Shown here piece after piece: positions 5,128-5,309 of a DNA stretch of 5,309 bases. The notes beneath the pieces were generated by a model. That model was not told the origin of the DNA and made no database searches. It was given only the letters and a program-made list of their open reading frames with translations. Every line of letters begins with the position of its first letter. The stretch's first letter is position 1. Source of the DNA: an archaeon (lineage in GTDB: Archaea > Thermoproteota > Nitrososphaeria > Conexivisphaerales > UBA164); contig JAJZYL010000085.1 of NCBI GenBank assembly GCA_021798095.1, positions 1 to 5,309 of the forward strand, written 5' to 3'. A program made the translations under genes and the position numbers.

Positions 5128-5309
5128 ATGGACAAAAAGAAAGTAGAAATGCTTGTCGCGGAGCTTTTAAAAGAGCTAGGTGTAGACAAAAAGTCTGAGG
5201 CGTTTCTGAATACCCCAAAAAGAGTAGCGAGCGCCTATGAGGAGATATTTGCAGGCATGGATGAAGGTAAGCTGCCCAAAATAACTCTTTTTGACAACTC
5301 CGGATATGA
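5128..5309 (+). CDS. folE: GTP cyclohydrolase I, N-terminal part (cut by window edge)
   Basis: Sixty codons plus two bases are present and the frame is open to the end of the window. The sequence reads MDKKKVEMLVAELLKELGVD, then LNTPKRVASAYEEIFAGMD (27-45). This matches the family's N-terminal T-P-x-R-V-A-x-A-Y-x-E-x-x-x-G helix and is followed by a segment leading to the first core strand. The zinc ligands (Cys, His, Cys) and catalytic His would lie beyond the edge, so activity cannot be judged. The type IA enzyme converts GTP to dihydroneopterin triphosphate, which feeds folate- or pterin-type cofactors and the preQ0 route to archaeosine in tRNA. The ATG at 5128 is the only in-frame start near the helix. 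An out-of-frame ATG at 5120 opens only eight codons. The gene has its own promoter and lies 99 bp after glpA. Confidence 0.85.
   Translation, partial: MDKKKVEMLVAELLKELGVDKKSEAFLNTPKRVASAYEEIFAGMDEGKLPKITLFDNSGY

Noticed and set aside
5120..5146. Short upstream frame (ATG at 5120, eight codons) overlapping the folE start
   Set aside because: It probably lies at or before the transcription start predicted from the TATA box, and a chance ATG eight bases upstream is unremarkable.
1..5309. Mobile element, CRISPR array, tRNA/rRNA or phage-like module
   Set aside because: No transposase, integrase, regularly spaced repeats, tRNA-like cloverleaf or target-site duplications were seen. The genes are ordinary chromosomal housekeeping types.

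Overview
This window looks like a piece of an archaeal chromosome, probably from an acidophilic or DPANN-type small-genome lineage such as the ARMAN/Micrarchaeota group. The domain-level call is well supported. The lineage is only a guess from gene style and composition (moderate to low GC, heavy use of ATA for Ile and AGA/AGG for Arg). The archaeal call rests on four points: an Mre11-type nuclease; dense genes without convincing Shine-Dalgarno sites; BRE/TATA-like boxes centred about 25-31 nt before most start codons, which implies leaderless or near-leaderless mRNAs; and archaeal-style Dcd and CTP synthase proteins.

Layout. On the minus strand at the left edge is the N-terminus of an Mre11/SbcD-type DNA repair nuclease (1-216). 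It is separated by a 52-bp divergent promoter region from a plus-strand gene for a small, uncharacterised seven-helix membrane protein (269-907). Then, all on the plus strand: a complete CTP synthase, pyrG (940-2547); a 180-residue protein with two SWIM-type zinc motifs that looks like an internal duplication (2579-3121); a dCTP deaminase/dUTPase family protein, dcd, starting 2 bp after it (3124-3642); an 81-bp intergenic region with a promoter and a dyad symmetry; a GlpA-like FAD-dependent glycerol-3-phosphate dehydrogenase without the C-terminal extension of the bacterial protein (3724-5028); a 99-bp promoter-bearing spacer; and the first 60 codons of a GTP cyclohydrolase I, folE, cut by the right edge (5128-5309).

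How the genes relate. CTP synthase makes CTP, from which dCTP is derived. Dcd converts dCTP toward dUTP, and possibly dUMP, the thymidylate precursor. FolE starts pterin synthesis or the 7-deazaguanine route to archaeosine. These three form a loose nucleotide-metabolism neighbourhood. GlpA would pass electrons from glycerol 3-phosphate to a membrane acceptor and feed DHAP into central carbon metabolism. Mre11, and possibly the SWIM protein, belong to DNA maintenance. Only SWIM-dcd looks like an operon. The other genes appear to have their own promoters.

No RNA gene, mobile element, CRISPR array or novel multi-gene system is evident. The most unusual items are the duplicated SWIM protein and its tight coupling to dcd.
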